64,000 bases of DNA from Terana coerulea. Lineage: Eukaryota > Basidiomycota > Agaricomycetes > Polyporales > Phanerochaetaceae. Position 1 is the stretch's first letter. Every line of letters starts with the position of its first letter. The DNA lies in contig JAKOGH010000097.1 in NCBI GenBank assembly GCA_024811115.1, forward strand, positions 62,001 to 126,000, in the 5' to 3' direction. Below are positions 22,781-35,243 of the stretch, in pieces. Both the position numbers and the translations under genes were made by a program. The notes under the pieces are model-generated. The model was not told the DNA's origin. It did no database searches and was given only the letters and a program-made list of their open reading frames with translations.

Positions 22781-25700
22781 ACATGGAGAAAATATCACAC
22801 ATATAGATAATCATTCCAATTTAAGTGTAACTGGCCAAATTATGCACATCCTCGAAGTTCAGTCTGTATCTCTTTCCATTTCCCAGAGCGTTGAACAGGA
22901 TACTGTTGAACCGGATATTGGAAACGGTAGGCAGCTACAAAACATATTACTGCTCTACTTACTTGCGGACGAACTGAACGTTGTCACAATACATGACAAG
23001 TTTAAGTCAAGCAGCTGTCACTGAGCGAGTCCTTCAACCTCTCTCGTGCATTATGCATGTGGGTGATTCGTAGGCTCAATCAATATGAACGCTCCGCTGG
23101 TATGCTTTGCCATGCGAACGGGCTTACACGAACATATTCTCGTCTATCTTCCAGAAGAAGTTCTGACTCATGAAGTCATCTGGCGGGCGAAGCCGCCGCT
23201 CGCAGCCCAACACCCTAAGTACTACATGACTCTTCACTGCATGTGCCATCGAAGTTGAACTCTTGTGAGTCCATATATCTTCCCTGCGGCTCACGATCTT
23301 CATTTCATTCGCAGGCCGCGAGTATACGCGCTTCTGCGCATGCGAGTCCCACATGCATGTCATAGGAACTGTTTGGGCATGCGTAGGGCGCGTGACGTAG
23401 AAGGGGACACCAACTCGTTGTGCCGATTTCAGTACGTTAAACCTTACGGACATCTATCCTCTTGATTGCCATGACCAGGCTTATTTCTTCGCACTTACCG
23501 CACCTTTTTGACAGAGTTGCGGTAACCCCACGTCCTACATACTGAGTTGCGAGACTGGTCGCCGGCAACTTGACCTATTTGTATGCTTCAGATCATTTGT
23601 ATATTCTTTCCTCCGACGCCGCCTTTGACATTGCGGGGCTCCTGCAAGTGTCCTCGTGATGCATGTAATGCAAACAAGCTCGAGTTCACGAAGTCTATGG
23701 AACGAGTTCAAGTGAATACACTAGGCTTTTAGGAGGTAAGCGCACTTTCTGGTTACGAGTGTACCGTGTTAACAGCGCAAGTACAGGTCTAGCCACGTTG
23801 CATGTCGCGTGGATAGGCTACAGACTCACGTCACCTGCTTTGCGGTCTTGGATAACCTTTTGCCTGTCGGATCCACTGCTGTTCAGCGGCGAATGCGCGG
23901 GGCCACGGATCGAATTGTGCGTTGGCTTCTGCGAAGCAGTATTCTGCATCGCTTTGTTCATCATGCCGCTGCTCGGCTGGCACCATCCGACGGGCATCGA
24001 CAACGCTATGAGCAGCTGGGAAGATAGACAGACTATATCTCTCGTCACGGTCACAGCTGCGCCGCCGGTCCTGCCGACTTGTCTAATCACTCCAACGTCG
24101 TCAGTTGAGCGGTCGAAGGTGCGCAGGAGCGATGGTGTCACTTGCACACTGGTTTGGCATAAACACTGCCGGAGTGCCGTGACAGCCATCGAGCCGGCCT
24201 AGTAGTACGCCAAGCTGGAATTGGAACGTTCATTCAGTGAGCTTGTTTTGTATCGAGGATAGCCAAGAAACTGACAAACTGCATCTCAGATAGTGCCGTG
24301 CTTGTCTCTTTGCGCCTATCCGGTGCGAAGGTGTCCCTGGAAGCCTGCTGACGGTTACTTATCTATGCTGCGCTGCTTAGCAAGCGAATTCAGGTTAGTT
24401 TGTTGCCGTCTATACGTGACCCCGCTCTCATACATTCCGTCTATGGACATCAATATACTATTCGAAGGTATACACGTGCCTTAGTGCAGGCCGGCTCCCG
24501 GCCCAAGGCTATGTCATAGTGGGCTGAACCCTGTGCTCAAAGTGGTGCTGGTTCATAAGTGCGGTGAATGTATGTTGCCAGGTTTGAGTTGTATTGAAAT
24601 GTACGCACATTATTACCACACAGGACCACACAAGATTTTTCCGGCGTATACATCGACAGTCGATACCGTAAAGCTGGCTATGGACACAAGCCTTTCGGAC
24701 GACCACTGACGGGTTTCTGCAAATATCAGGCTATCAGATAACTCCACGAAGCCAAACTCTTGCATGATTGGCTACACCATACTTATCAATAACCCGGACC
24801 TTCTATGCTCGCTATAGTGTGATCTTCCGACTGCGGCATGCCACTCGCTCCGTGAGGCCGTCACGATGCTGGCAAGCATCCAAACCTGTCTAGATGGTGG
24901 TACGTCAGATTGGTGAACTTCGCACGATTTGGTGTCATTGCTCACGCGGCTTGAGACTCGTAGGTTTTAGTTATGACAGGGCCTGTTCCATGGCATCATT
25001 TCACCGCGCCGTACTCGAAGTTTACTGTACCCGCAATCCGAGCGATCGAAGGTTCGATAGCACATACACCAGGCACTGCAAGATTGGGCAAACATGCGGT
25101 AAATCGCGATATACACGGCTAATCCCTCATCTCCTCAACTCAAGACCGCTGTAGCATCGTGACGATAGCGGGCCATAGTCGTGCGTGACGCCGCATGCGC
25201 TTCTCGGAGCACGCTCGACCATGCAGCGGGTCCTATAACGCCGATACGGGACCTGTACGGAACAACTTAGCTCGCTGCGAGACTACGAAACGGGGCACCG
25301 CTTGGTCATTATCGTCAGTCACAGCTGCGCGACGTTGGTTAAATTCGCGCACCGCAACAGCCAGCATGCGTCTGCGTGCCACGGTCTACGACTCGTGACA
25401 GTACTGAGTTGTGTATACAGACCCGACTCTCGAGCGTACATTGACCAGCCCATCAGGCAAGAGGGGCTATGTAGCACCGGATTACGGCGGGGGCGGCTGG
25501 GCGGGACCGAAGTGCCGAGTGGCTGTTTCATTTATTGTGGCCGCCAGGTCGGCGGGGCCCCGCCGCTGGGTCAGGTACAGGATCTGCAGGGACCATGTTC
25601 TGGAAAGCACGCCTTTTCTGTGATTCGAGGTCCTCGTCGCCGACTCATCGGATGAGGCTCCTGGTTTTCTGGAGACGCACGCCGACCGTTTTGTAAGTCA

Positions 25701-28700
25701 TGGCGATGCCATGAGTGACGGGTGCACGCGCCTGTGCTGGAGGTCTGGAGGCAGGCCTGCGACATCCAGTAGCAGAATCCAGCGAGGGCAGGTGAGGGCG
25801 GCTCTTCTAGCTGGCGGTCATCGCATGAACGTGTGTGTCAGTGCGTCGGAGAGTTCTACCGGTGAGCGAAAGCAAGAGTACGCCGCCAAGCAATTATGGT
25901 CTGCACTGATTGTAATCGCGAAGGTATCAGGAGTGAAGAGCATTCTATCAGCCATGACATACGACGCGCATACCAAACCTGGCGGCCCCCGATAATCGTA
26001 GCGAAACTATTACGAACTCCAACGACCTCGACAGACTTGCTAAGGGCACATTGCCTCCGAGTCCATGGAAATCGGAGGAAGCCAAGTGCTCCAATTTGGG
26101 GTAATCCGAGGCTCGAGCTAGTCTTAGACGGATGATCGAGTTCAGGCATTTTGCAATGGAAACGGCCTACCCCTTGATGTGATCGAGGTTGGGTGCTACA
26201 AAATCGCGCACAGAACATGGGATGCAGTGGAGATGTTTGGGGGCGCAGACTGCGAGAGCGATAGGTGGACAGAACAGTACACTGGGTTGGAAATAGACGA
26301 GAGGAGACTCTCTACGACCGCAATTGCTGTGGCCTATACACTGCGTGTAAAATGGTTAGCGGAATATAGTCGACCAGAATGAACAGCTGACTGACCCCCT
26401 GAACCCGGGCACAGCGTTTACCACCAGCCAACTCAGGTGCGCACGGGAGCTGAGGGCGATGTCCGCTGTTCAACCAGGCACTATTTGCTAGTACCCAACA
26501 CTCGGCCGACTCCGTAAGTATGAGGACCACGCCTCGCGATGTACTGAACGTGCTCTCAATGGCGACCCCAGAGTAAGTCACTTCTGCACCCACGGACGGC
26601 GGATGGCGTACTCGCTGGCTATGAACAACAGCAGACCTCCGCTATTACTGGCTCACAGGTCAGGTAGGTCGAGTACACGCGCACGTGGGAAGCCAAGTCA
26701 AATCACCGACCTCTGCGCTGGACTGCCCTGGGCCCGCACATTGGCTTTTGGGTTGGTCTGACCAATCCGGATGCCCATGCGTCAGTAGTCACCCCATCTC
26801 TACTGATGACCTGATCAACGGCATCTAACGGCGCATTTGCACAATTCTGCGTAGCCGACAGCATTCAGCGGGCGCCGCCGAGAACGCAGAGCTCGCAGTT
26901 GACTCACCGAACTGTTCATCACGGCGAAAAACGCCATAGTACGCTTTTATGTCAGCCTTCGATTCTCGGTTACCTCCGAAGAGGGGCCAGGTTGCAATAC
27001 ACCGCGAGGGCTCCTGAAAGTCATCAGAGACGCAGGAGATGACTGCCGTGGGCAGCGTCCGAAACGGGAAGGCGTCGGGCGTCGCGGGATTCCTGAAGTG
27101 CGGTCCTATTGTTGTCACGCCTGTCACGGCGCCGAGCGGCATTTAAGCGTCGCATCACGCGTGACAGGCGGATCAGCGGGACGGCCATGCGCGGACCATC
27201 GGCGAGATATTCGCGCAAAACCCAAGATTGCACGAGGCCAGGCGGCCATGTCGTGCTCGGTCACGCTAGGACGGGGTGATGTCATGTCTTGTGTAACCCT
27301 CGACGTACGCAGTCTCCACTAGTCGCCAGGGGGGAGGTGTGGACGGGCCAGGATGAACGCATGCGATGCGAGGATGCGGAAGAGCTGCATAGCGATCGCT
27401 GCGAGCCGGTAAATTTGCAGCAGGTGTGTGTAAGAAAGTGGATTCCTGTTGGTGAGGGTATGTAGTCACGGGTAGTCGCCCTAACCGACGCATGGTGGCG
27501 GCGCAGGCCTGGACGCCGCCGCCAACGCGCGGTCGCGTCGCTTCGCCCGCCTCATTTGTTTGCCCTGGCCCACGGCTCAGCACACTCGGATCAAGCCTGA
27601 CTCGACTCGACTCGCAACGGTAGCAAAATGACGTGAGCCTCGACCGCCGCGTTGGCAAGCGTGCCGACGGACGCAAGGCCATCGCTGACGTCTCGACCAG
27701 CACTGACGATCCCTGTTGCCGTGAGGCATGCAAATGAACTACGTATCGATGCGGCGACTGCATGCCAAGAGTTGTATTGTGGGCAGGATCTGCGCGTACA
27801 GTTCGCATCATAAGCGTGACGAAAGGCATATGGAGGGCGTGGTCCGCTCACCGAGGCTCGCCGGCGGTGATCCCGAACTCTTGTAACAATATGTGTCTTC
27901 GTGGGGCTGGATGGCCATCCAAGTCGACGGGAGAGTTCTCCTCGAGCATCGGAATGGACTCAAAGATGTATATTCAGGCAAACGAGTTACGCGTACATAA
28001 AATAGCCTACCCATAGATGAAAACCCTGGATACGCGAGCCAGGCCCATCAGCATAAAGCCTTAGGTGTTAGCCTATCAACCTGAGGACATGCTGTAGAGT
28101 TACGAAATGTTTTCGCACGTACCCCTTGTATGCAACGAGGATTTGGCGCGTTGTGGCGTTATGTTAACGAGTTAATAAGAGTTGGAAGGCGCAAGAACGA
28201 CGTGATAGGGGTGTAACACAGCGAGTTTCTGAGACGTCGACAGTCAGCCCTGTTCATGACAGATCTGACAACAGCAACATGGGCGTCGACTGCGAGTGCA
28301 GTGCTCACCAAACAGGGTCAACGGAGCCGGTCACCGTGAGGGTACGAGCGGTTGCAAACCACGCCCCGGGACCGGTTCGCTCTGATGACAAGAAAAAAAT
28401 CCTCTGGGCTAAAGATGGACGCACAGTCTTGATGGTCGACAGACAACACGTACAGGCCGTGGACACGTGCGGAAGTCCACACTTTCAAACCAGCGGGGAT
28501 GGTGATGGTGACCGACCGCGCACGAATTTCCATGATGACCGCGGGCGCCCTCAGCGTCACCTCGGCGCACCGGTGCTGGCTGCGACTGATATGGTCGCAT
28601 GACGGTCCCGGCTTGGCTATGCTGCGTCAGGTAATCGCATGCGTGACCTGAGGGTCGGCGCCGTTCAGCGCACCGCTGACGACGTCGGGCAGACGCCAGC

Positions 28701-29689
28701 CACGGCCGAAACCCCTCCACGTCGCCGCAGTCGCCCAGGCGCGGATGGATTGCGTGCGAGTCTACCCGCGGGCCTGGGATTACGAAAAGTCAGTGTCACG
28801 CTGGGGGTTACGCCGGTGGAGGACTGGAAGCTGAAGAAGGCTTACATACGAGTAAGCGCATTCTGGCAATTGCTGTACGAGCTTGCGAAGCGGGGCGTGG
28901 TCGCGGAATGGGAGCTGCGTGGTTTAGGCTCGCTTGACGCAAGGCCTTCGCAGGAGATGGACGGATCCATGTGGCAAATCTCGCGCAAGACGGCGAACAT
29001 ACGATTGTGACGAAGCGGTTCGCAGATATGAGCGTTGTCGCCCATAGGCCGATACAAGGCAGCCATTGTAGCCATATCGGTGATAGGGGCGCTGCCGGCG
29101 CATGTCCTGATAGGCATCTTACTGTGCTCGTATTAGGATTCGCCGAGGACTAGTCCTGACGGTTCTTGAGGTCGAGAGATAGGAGGGGTAAGTAAGCGCA
29201 GAATGGCGGAGGCTGCGCTAGAACGACCGAATCCTCGTACCGGAGTGGGCTTGGAATGTTTCTGGAGACGGGTGTGGGCTCAGCATTCGTGCACTGAATA
29301 CGGCACTGGCCTCACTTCTCAGGGCAAGTGGCGTGATGGGAGACCTGGAATGCAGAGGGCTCTTCGCAAAATCGAGGGTCTAAAGGCAGCATGACTGCCC
29401 AGTCACTGGGCGCAACAACAGGCCAGGGGAGGTCTCGACCCACGAACAAACGTGACCGGGATGAAACCTCGATACGGCCCTTGTCCAGCAACGCGCTAGC
29501 GAGCACAAGCGGCGTTTTCATTTTAGCACGTTCAAGAGGGCGGCGGGAGAATGTAAGAAAAACGCTTTGTCCGCTTTCGCCTTCACGTTCGAGCTGGATG
29601 GTGAGAACGGCGTGCTCGCAGGAACAGCGACCGCCGGCGAAAAAACAATTGAAAAGGGGGAACGTGCGATCATGGCCCGTAGCGCTCCG

Positions 29690-29710
29690 GATAAGATAAG
29701 ATAAGATGAG
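29690..29710 (+). promoter_or_regulatory. Tandem GATA-factor sites upstream of the Ecl1-like gene
   Basis: Three GATAAG words follow each other without spacing, then GATGAG. GATAAG matches the HGATAR site of fungal GATA factors, which act on nitrogen, iron or light genes. The cluster is 405 bases before the Ecl1-like start codon. Binding is inferred. Confidence 0.45.
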
Positions 29711-29782
29711 ACAAAGCCTGATCGCGTCCCAGGTGGAGAAGGTTCAGAGCGTGACGGCTTCGCTGTGAGACAAGGGGCAGCA

Positions 29783-29794
29783 GTCACGCGTGAC
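29783..29794. promoter_or_regulatory. 12-bp perfect palindrome GTCACGCGTGAC
   Basis: A perfect 12-bp palindrome with an ACGCGT core (the MBF/MCB-type core in yeast), 321 bases before the Ecl1-like start codon. The inner 10 bp recur at 27155-27164. A dimeric transcription-factor site is the simplest reading. Confidence 0.4.
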
Positions 29795-29850
29795 GCGCTA
29801 GGCGAGAAGCATGCCCAAAGAAGAAATTCCCAAAGCAGCTTGAGACCGCA

Positions 29851-29867
29851 GTGACGAGGACCGTCAC
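29851..29867. promoter_or_regulatory. Inverted repeat GTGACG-N5-CGTCAC
   Basis: Six-base perfect arms around a 5-bp spacer, 248 bases before the Ecl1-like start. The half-site TGACG is bZIP/CRE-like. Two further TGAC words follow at 29877-29884. Confidence 0.4.
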
Positions 29868-30114
29868 AGTGCCGTGTGACTGACGCCTTCCCGCGCGATT
29901 CAGGCCTGAAGTGACTCGTACATAAACGGCCATGTCGATTTATTTAAGGAGTACACCCCCCGCACCCGAAACGCCCTTCCCGATCCCCACAACGTATAAG
30001 ACAACGTCTCCGACGCCGTCCGCGACGTCCACCACGACGACCGCCCCCAACCATCTCGGCTCGGCCCAATAGCCCCTACCGCCGTCGAGGGTACCACACC
30101 CATCATCGACCGTG

Positions 30115-31506
30115 ATGTTTGAAGAGACAGAAGTATGCATACAGTGTGGTAGACCGGTCGAAAAGTGAGTCCTCGAGGCGTTCTCGTGTTCTTCATCTTC
30201 AGCACTCGCATCCTTACGCTACATCCATCAATCTTTACTCTCCATTGCTTCCGACCTCGTGTTCATCCTCAACACTACTTAACCTTCCCTTTGTCCTCGC
30301 TTCTTACTCGAACTTTTTTCTAGCCGCGTCTACTGCAGCGACGAGTGCGAGCTTCTCGACGGGCCGTCGTCGTCGACGAGCAGTGTCTACGCATCGCCGT
30401 ACCTCACCTCCGATGAACGCCCCAAGCACCGCGGACGTGCCCGCACTTATCCCCTCGGCACTCGGACACCGTCCCCACTACTCGATCTCCTCGTCCTCCA
30501 ACTCCTCTACCGGCTACTCAGCAGTCACTGACGAAGAGGAGGGCGACGCATACCTCTACGGAGATATGTATTCGGAAGCATCAAAGTCTCCCGGGCTGCT
30601 CTATGCCCGCCGGCCAGCGGCGACCAACCACCGCGCGACGGTGCCCATGCTCCATCGGCACACGTCCTCGTCTGCGTCTAGCCTCGGCGTGTCCAAGGGG
30701 CTCTCGTCACCATTCTACTCGAGCACCGAGGACGACGCCTCGTCCGTCTGCATCTCCGAGCTGTCCCTCCATGAAGAGACCGACGCTTCCGCCCGCCGGA
30801 AGGCCAAGCGCACGAGCCTGCCCGCCTACTTCTCGCTCCTGCAGAGCTCCTCCGCCAGCCCGTCGTCCCCACCCTCGTCCTCGCGCCCGCGTCGCACGCC
30901 CTCCGCGCTGCAGACCCTGTCACGGTCGCTGCACGCCTCGCCCACGACGCCTACTACTCGCGCACGCGACCGTCTCCCTCGCCCACGCCGAGGTCCGCCA
31001 TGCGTCGCAGGCGGCGGTGCCCCACTACCACCAGTGGCCGCGGCCGCCGACGCGAGCGGGAGCCCGACGCCCGCTCCACCTCGAGCCGCCGCTCTGCCGC
31101 GCGCTCGCCCCCGCGGCACCTCTCCGCCGCCCAGCGCGCGCGCCTCAACAGCGTCGAGAAGGTCGCCGAGTGGGTCTCGAGCAGCCCTGCGCGCCCGTTC
31201 GCCGCGCGCCGCAACAGCTCGCCGCAGCGCAAGCCGCGCATCGACTTTGCCGAGGCCGTGACGAACCGCCTGCGCGGGTGCGCGGTCGCCAGCGACGATG
31301 ACGCCGACGAGGAGGACGTCCGCGACGAGAAGGGCTTTGCCCACCCGGACTTGGAGAGCACCGTGCGCGGGCGGAGGCGCGGGGTTGAGCTGGATGAGCC
31401 TATGACCGGCGACGCACCGGGCTACGGCGGGGGCAGGAGCGGGCTGCGGGCGAGGGAGCGCGGCCGCGCCGTTGCCGCGCGGGCCATTGGCATCGCCTTC
31501 CGGTGA
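30115..31506 (+). CDS. Ecl1-like (life-span regulatory factor) zinc protein (two frame breaks)
   Basis: Exon 1 (30115-30164) encodes MFEETEVCIQCGRPVE. A 159-nt intron (30165-30323) leads to NRVYCSDECELLD. Together they form the small zinc knuckle C-x2-C...C-x3-C of the Ecl1/2/3 family, which in fission yeast promotes survival under nutrient limitation. Then come a Ser-rich region (TADVPALIPSALG, SISSSSNSSTGYSAVTDEEEGD), a middle with many Ser/Pro, and an Arg-rich C-terminus including RARLNSVEKVAEWVSSS, RKPRIDFAEAVTNRL and RAVAARAIGIAFR. The protein is far longer than the yeast members, as in other basidiomycete versions. Frame breaks lie near 30400-30410 (one extra) and 30961-30970 (one short). 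GC content of the 3' half is very high. Confidence 0.72.
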
Positions 31507-34500
31507 TCCACGCCACAAAAGCATCTCTGTCGCTTTCATTGGACTCGTGCCCTCGCTGTCGCCGTCGCACCTCTCCATACCCCGCATGTCGTCGCTCTCC
31601 TTCTCTCATCGGATCTGTAGCAAAATTGTCTGCTTGGAACAAAAGCTCATGGGCGTCGCTGTATCTATCTCACACTCACACACCTCTCACCACCATTACC
31701 ATCATCACCAGCATTGCATACACACCACTTACATATACTTTATACATTCGTAAACCCAAAATGCCCCTTCTGCATATACGTACTCGCATTAGCCCTGGGT
31801 CTTCACACCTCTGCTCCCATGTATTTTACCACCTCGTTACCCGTCATGCCCCCGATACACTCATCATGCACACCGCAATTTGTCTGTCTGATGCTGAAAT
31901 TCTGTGCGACATGGTCACGCTCGGCTGCAGTTTGCGGCGATTATTTCGAGCATCGGCATCGATTTTGCAATGACATGTCGTCATCGGTCAGGTCATTGTC
32001 CGTTGTGACATGGTCGACGTCGCGATGAATGGGGCGCGTGCCACAGGCATCGCTGAGCACTAGTCGGGAACTGGCACGAAGACCCGGCCGGCGACGGGAC
32101 GCGCTGGGCGTCGTGCGAACGCTGTGGGGCGGTACGCCGTGGTGGCGCAAGGCACGCACCCGCCCTGGGCCTCGCCCGCCGGCATCTAGTTGTGCGCCTC
32201 ATGGAACAGTGGAGCGGCACGCTCGGAAGGGCGACTACTTGAACTGCAGTCTGACACCGTGCAGAGAGCAAAGATCCGAGGCATTCAACGCCGTGTATTC
32301 CGTCGCGCGGCGAAGACTGCTGGCGCTGCACCGACGTGTGCACGGCGCGAGGGCCGTGCGACTGGGCACGGGTTTCAGCAAGGTTCCAGTCTTCCAGAAT
32401 CCGCGCGCTTCCTCGAACTCGCCCAGTGCTTCGGCCGCCGCCGTCGAGAGGCGAGATGGATGGATGCCGTCAGACTCGCGCCCGCCCGGCCGGGAGTTTT
32501 GGAAGGTCACAAGCTCTTGCGTCTGTAGCTCCCGAAGGGCGCCGGCTTACCGCGGTCAGGCGCATTAAGCACAGAGGCCGAGTGCGCGGTCGAGACGAAC
32601 AGGCCTTGTGATTGTTGGACATGTAACATGAAAGTGTCTGGGCATTCTCCGCGAGCCTGCGGCGATTTTTGGTGTCGAGTCGTTCCGAGGGTCTGCGGAA
32701 TTTCTGAGTATCTGGAAGCGGCCGAAGAGATTTGTTGGGCTCGAGGCGGTAAGGTCTACACCCGCTTCGCACATCCATGGGCCTTCTTCGTGGAGAATGT
32801 CAGATCATGTAAGAACATTGCTGCAGGTCCGCACGAAGCAACGAACGCGAGCTCATATCAGCATGATGTTCGACGTCACGGCGGACTAGTGAATCCGAGC
32901 CGTGTTCTGTACAGTGGCAAGACGTTAAGGAGAACATTCATGATGAAAGAGGCAGACATACCTCCGAAGAAATGACGTAAAGGATCCTCAATAAGTTAGC
33001 TTAGGATGAATACGTCCAGATGAGGCATATCCCAAGAAGTCGATGGGTGGTTGACAGCGAACGGTAACGACTGTTCCGTCGTGCACTTGTTGAGGCGCGC
33101 AATTGAAGATATACGAGGTTCCTCTCCTGGGTTACGCCGTTGGTGACTCGGATGACCGTAAGCGTCACCCGACACTACTCTCGGCCAAGAATCCTGTGGC
33201 GAGGGAATTGTAAAAAGTGTCCGGCCCAGTTAGCCAGATGTAGGGGCTGACGCAATGTCTTGTTGTTCGAGACAGAGTGTACCGTCGCCCCCAGCAATAT
33301 AGGTCTTCTGCGTTGGTTCCAAGACATTGCTTTCCTGACTTGATGTTGTCGATGTGACATCTAGCCCTATCAGCGTACGCAATGCTTCCATGATTGACAA
33401 CGAGTATTTGGGACCAGGGGACGAGACAAGTAATGACGGTGTACGGGGAAAGGACAGGTTGTTGAGGACAGGTCGAGGCAAAGAGACTGGGCCTTATATA
33501 CTCGTCGGGGCGCAATGTCCCGCAACGATCTGATGCGCGACCGACGCTTCCTTTGTGGCGTACGAGGATCGATTTGACGCGTCCGGCATTCATTTCGACG
33601 GCTTCCCGACGTTCTCCACGATATCGGTCATCGATAGCAAGAATAGGCATGGCTGGGAGTGGCGCAAAGAATGACAGGCGGATTGGAAGCCGAGTTCAGG
33701 GTCACGAATAACGGCTTGTAGGGCCAAGGGCGCCACAAGGCGACCTGAACTTGCGAGGTCAAGCCAGTCAGGGGTGATTTATCATGTTTGCGCTCACCGT
33801 CGACCTGCGTTTTTATCCAAAGGTGACACTCATGGCGAGTCGTAGAGTTGCGAATTATGACTGCTTATCTTGTGCCATGTGCCAAGGCTATCTAGCCTGC
33901 TTTATGAGCTTGGCAAAGACTTAAAACAACGTACATATCTATCCTGCGCAGCGAGTGCTCACTTCGGTCCGGACCCGTGGTTCCGTCCAGCCTATGTATC
34001 GGCGCTGGGTAGCGGTGGACGCAAAAGTCCATTGAAGACCAGCAGCCAGGCGACGCGAGGCTATAGCCTATCCTCATGGTACGCACCATGGCCGGACTTG
34101 TGCCTGCGTCATTAGCGCGGTATGCTTATGACCAGACGGTGCACTTACCTCCGGAAGGCCTGGTGAACGCTCGCTTGGGCGCGTTCAACCGGCCTTGCGA
34201 GCTGGATGTACATACATCGCTGCGGTCGGCGCTGCAATGACGACACGACGCGGCACATACGAGAAAGATGCAAGGTTCCTGGGAGTCGCTGGGTACCTGA
34301 CGTGTTCGTTCCGCCGCAACAGAAACAAGTGCGTAAGTTGTGGAGCTACCGCAACCCTATCAAGGGCAGTGGCGCCAGTGTGACCTAGAGGACGTGACCG
34401 ATGAGAATCGAGAGAACGGACGTCGGTAAGGATTGACGCACGGAGGGTGACCGAACCTGCCGCTCCAAAGATCATTGAACAGGACTAGGGTAAGATCCGC

Positions 34501-35243
34501 TTTGGGTCTATGCACAAAGTAGTCTATGACGTTTTGTGGGACTCTTTTGAGCTGGAGAGTGAAGAACTGAGTCGCGGTGACGTCCATACTATCCCGTGAG
34601 CAATCCGTGAGAGTAAGTAACAGGAACATCTGGCAAGTGTCGGCTTGGTCATTCATAACTACCCAGCGAAGGTGGTGGATGCAATCTCTGAAGTGACCGG
34701 GGAAAAAAGCTATGAACATTTATTAGGCTACTTGAAAGCAACTACATGCCTTCGTGCCAGTCTCCCTGGTCGCCGTCGTCCAGTGAATTTGCTCCGACGG
34801 CCTGAAGAGCGGGATGAGAGCCTTCCATCCTCAGTCTCTCGTAGGAGCAGAGTTTTGATAACTCGATGGTGTCCATCTTCTCCTGAAAAATCAAGAGTGG
34901 GAGCTTTGTGGCGGAGAACACGCGTGCAAGATGCTGAACGACAAGTCTTGGTTTGAGGGCGTATCCAGCGCGGATCAAATCAGGCGTCTGTGGTTTGCCC
35001 TCGGATCAAAATAGTCTAAGGCGGAAAGCGTTCGGTGATCAACCTTTCCGGTTTAGATAACCACGTGGTGGCCAATGACTCCTGCAGATTGAGCAGGAGA
35101 TCAATTGAAGCACTCATAACTTATCCTCCTCACTATTACACGCACGCGGCGGAATTCTTTGGCACACTCTTGTGTTTGCGAATTGCTAGTTTGAAACGCT
35201 TTGCAGCCATAACGCTCACATCCAGCTCTACCGCCACGGCACC
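31507..35243. other. 3.7-kb gene-poor block
   Basis: The first 300 bases are a T/C/A-rich likely 3' UTR with short CAC/ATC-rich simple sequence (31670-31745). The rest has no recognised family. A 161-codon ATG-initiated frame on the minus strand (33165-33650) with a nearby TATATA at about 33494 is the best candidate for an unknown gene, but has no supporting motif. Promoter elements of eIF2B-beta should lie just before 35244. Confidence 0.4.

Larger units (their letters stand above)
22781..30114. other. 7.3-kb gene-free block
   Basis: I read all six frames and found no family motif, no multi-exon coding pattern with conserved junctions, and no reverse transcriptase, transposase or helicase signature. 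The longest frames (147 codons at 23759-24202; 187 codons minus at 27266-27829) have no recognisable features. From about 26.8 kb the sequence is GC-rich and unusually rich in TCACG/CGTGA words, including the palindrome TCACGCGTGA at 27155-27164. The last 450 bases carry GATA and palindromic motifs listed separately. It may be decayed transposon DNA, a non-coding RNA locus or a large upstream region. Confidence 0.45.

Noticed and set aside
24850..24885. Short hairpin GATGCT-GGCA-AGCATC
   Set aside because: A single six-base stem without a T-run or conserved context; expected by chance in 64 kb.
25040..25110. Possible second tRNA around GGTTCGATAGC
   Set aside because: A T-loop-like word is present, but no matching acceptor stem, D arm or anticodon stem can be folded.
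27266..27829. 187-codon minus-strand frame in the gene-free block
   Set aside because: Low-complexity Arg/Ser/Pro composition in GC-rich DNA, no motif, and no intron-exon pattern; expected by chance at this GC content.
30603..31642. Several long overlapping frames on both strands over the Ecl1-like gene
   Set aside because: Very high GC produces open shadow frames on both strands; only the frame continuous with the zinc knuckle and ending IGIAFR has a sensible architecture.
22239..35243. Transposon or retroelement
   Set aside because: No reverse transcriptase, integrase, transposase or helicase motif, no terminal repeats and no target-site duplication could be found by eye; degenerate remnants remain possible.
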